Source: Nitrospirota bacterium (GTDB lineage Bacteria; Nitrospirota; UBA9217). Taken from it: DNA of 6,883 bases. The stretch covers positions 1 through 6,883 of the forward strand of contig JAJYKN010000072.1 of NCBI GenBank assembly GCA_021788515.1. Direction: 5' to 3'. The notes under the pieces were generated by a model. It ran no database searches, was not told the DNA's origin, and worked only from the letters and a program-made list of their open reading frames with translations. Within the stretch, counting starts at the first letter, position 1. Each line of letters opens with the position of its first letter. Shown piece by piece: positions 6,674 through 6,883 of the stretch. A program made the translations under genes and the position numbers.

Positions 6674-6677
6674 GGAG
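6674..6677 (+). promoter_or_regulatory. Ribosome binding site for the GTG-started radical SAM gene
   Basis: GGAG ends 6 bases before GTG 6684. It supports this GTG as the start, because the protein then begins MKALLIYPEF, the usual beginning for this family. Confidence 0.55.
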
Positions 6678-6683
6678 CGTTCC

Positions 6684-6883
6684 GTGAAAGCACTCCTCAT
6701 TTATCCCGAATTTCCGGACACCTTCTGGAGTTTCAGGTATGCTCTGAAATTCATTCACAGAAAGGCAAGCAGTCCACCCCTCGGTTTGTTGACCATTGCA
6801 GCGATGCTTCCTGAAGAGTGGGAAAAAAGACTGGTCGACATGAACGTAGAAAGCCTGCATGACGACGACCTGAGATGGGCTGA
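6684..6883 (+). CDS. B12-binding domain radical SAM protein, N-terminus only (cut by right edge)
   Basis: The frame starts at GTG 6684 and is open to the right edge, giving 66 visible residues. The start MKALLIYPEFPDTFW, the segment SSPPLGLLTIAAMLP and the following EEWEKRLVDMNV are the beginning of the cobalamin-binding domain in a large family of B12-dependent radical SAM proteins. That family includes the hopanoid methylases HpnP and HpnR and many uncharacterised members with a C-terminal DUF4070. The radical SAM CxxxCxxC motif would lie beyond the window, so the catalytic half is unseen. The substrate cannot be told; methylation of a lipid or other unactivated carbon is a family-level guess. 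It is separated from the metabolic genes by about 730 bases and is probably its own transcription unit. Confidence 0.8.
   Translation, partial: MKALLIYPEFPDTFWSFRYALKFIHRKASSPPLGLLTIAAMLPEEWEKRLVDMNVESLHDDDLRWA

Larger units (their letters stand above)
6299..6683. other. Degenerate non-coding stretch upstream of the radical SAM gene
   Basis: There is no intact gene that I can support. Overlapping minus-strand frames (6435-6860 and 6451-6693) run into the downstream plus-strand gene and match nothing I know. They may be chance or more decayed sequence from the Fic locus. A perfect 7-base stem GATCTGC/GCAGATC (6320-6326 and 6336-6342, 9-base loop) is present without a T-run. Codon-like quality is poor, and base composition is less GC-rich than in the flanking genes. 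Confidence 0.4.

Overview
The window is a stretch of bacterial chromosome with four plus-strand central-metabolism genes, followed by a decayed intergenic zone and the start of a fifth plus-strand gene. The coding parts are GC-rich by eye and the spacers are clearly AT-richer. The organism is probably a Nitrospirota or deltaproteobacterial-type (Desulfobacterota-like) bacterium. I infer this from the short 'Aquifex-type' aconitase, a B12-binding radical SAM gene of a kind common in those groups, and dispersed 'CACGGAG...GAGAAA' spacer repeats. Confidence in the lineage is low.

Layout: (1) 1-1148, C-terminal 381 residues of an aconitase, cut by the left edge. (2) 1298-2515, a short-form citrate synthase. 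(3) 2620-4122, an aldehyde dehydrogenase of the succinate-semialdehyde dehydrogenase type. (4) 4321-5955, a thiamine-diphosphate (ThDP) 2-oxoacid decarboxylase or acetolactate-synthase-like protein. (5) 5956-6683, no intact gene, but a minus-strand remnant of a Fic-family protein C-terminus lies at 6074-6298. (6) 6684 to the right edge, the N-terminus of a B12-binding radical SAM protein starting at GTG.

Together, citrate synthase and aconitase make isocitrate. The ThDP enzyme and the SSADH could form the 2-oxoglutarate decarboxylase/SSADH bypass known from cyanobacteria (2-oxoglutarate -> succinic semialdehyde -> succinate), which replaces 2-oxoglutarate dehydrogenase. Having all four genes side by side on one strand is the most interesting feature of the window. 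The ThDP enzyme's substrate is inferred from family resemblance and context, not proven.

The three spacers between the metabolic genes each carry a different repeat-like sequence: an imperfect polypurine/polypyrimidine hairpin (1157-1249), an A/T-rich simple stretch (2516-2560), and a 161-base element with 28-base inverted ends (4136-4296). No convincing classical terminator, tRNA, rRNA, CRISPR array or complete insertion sequence was seen.
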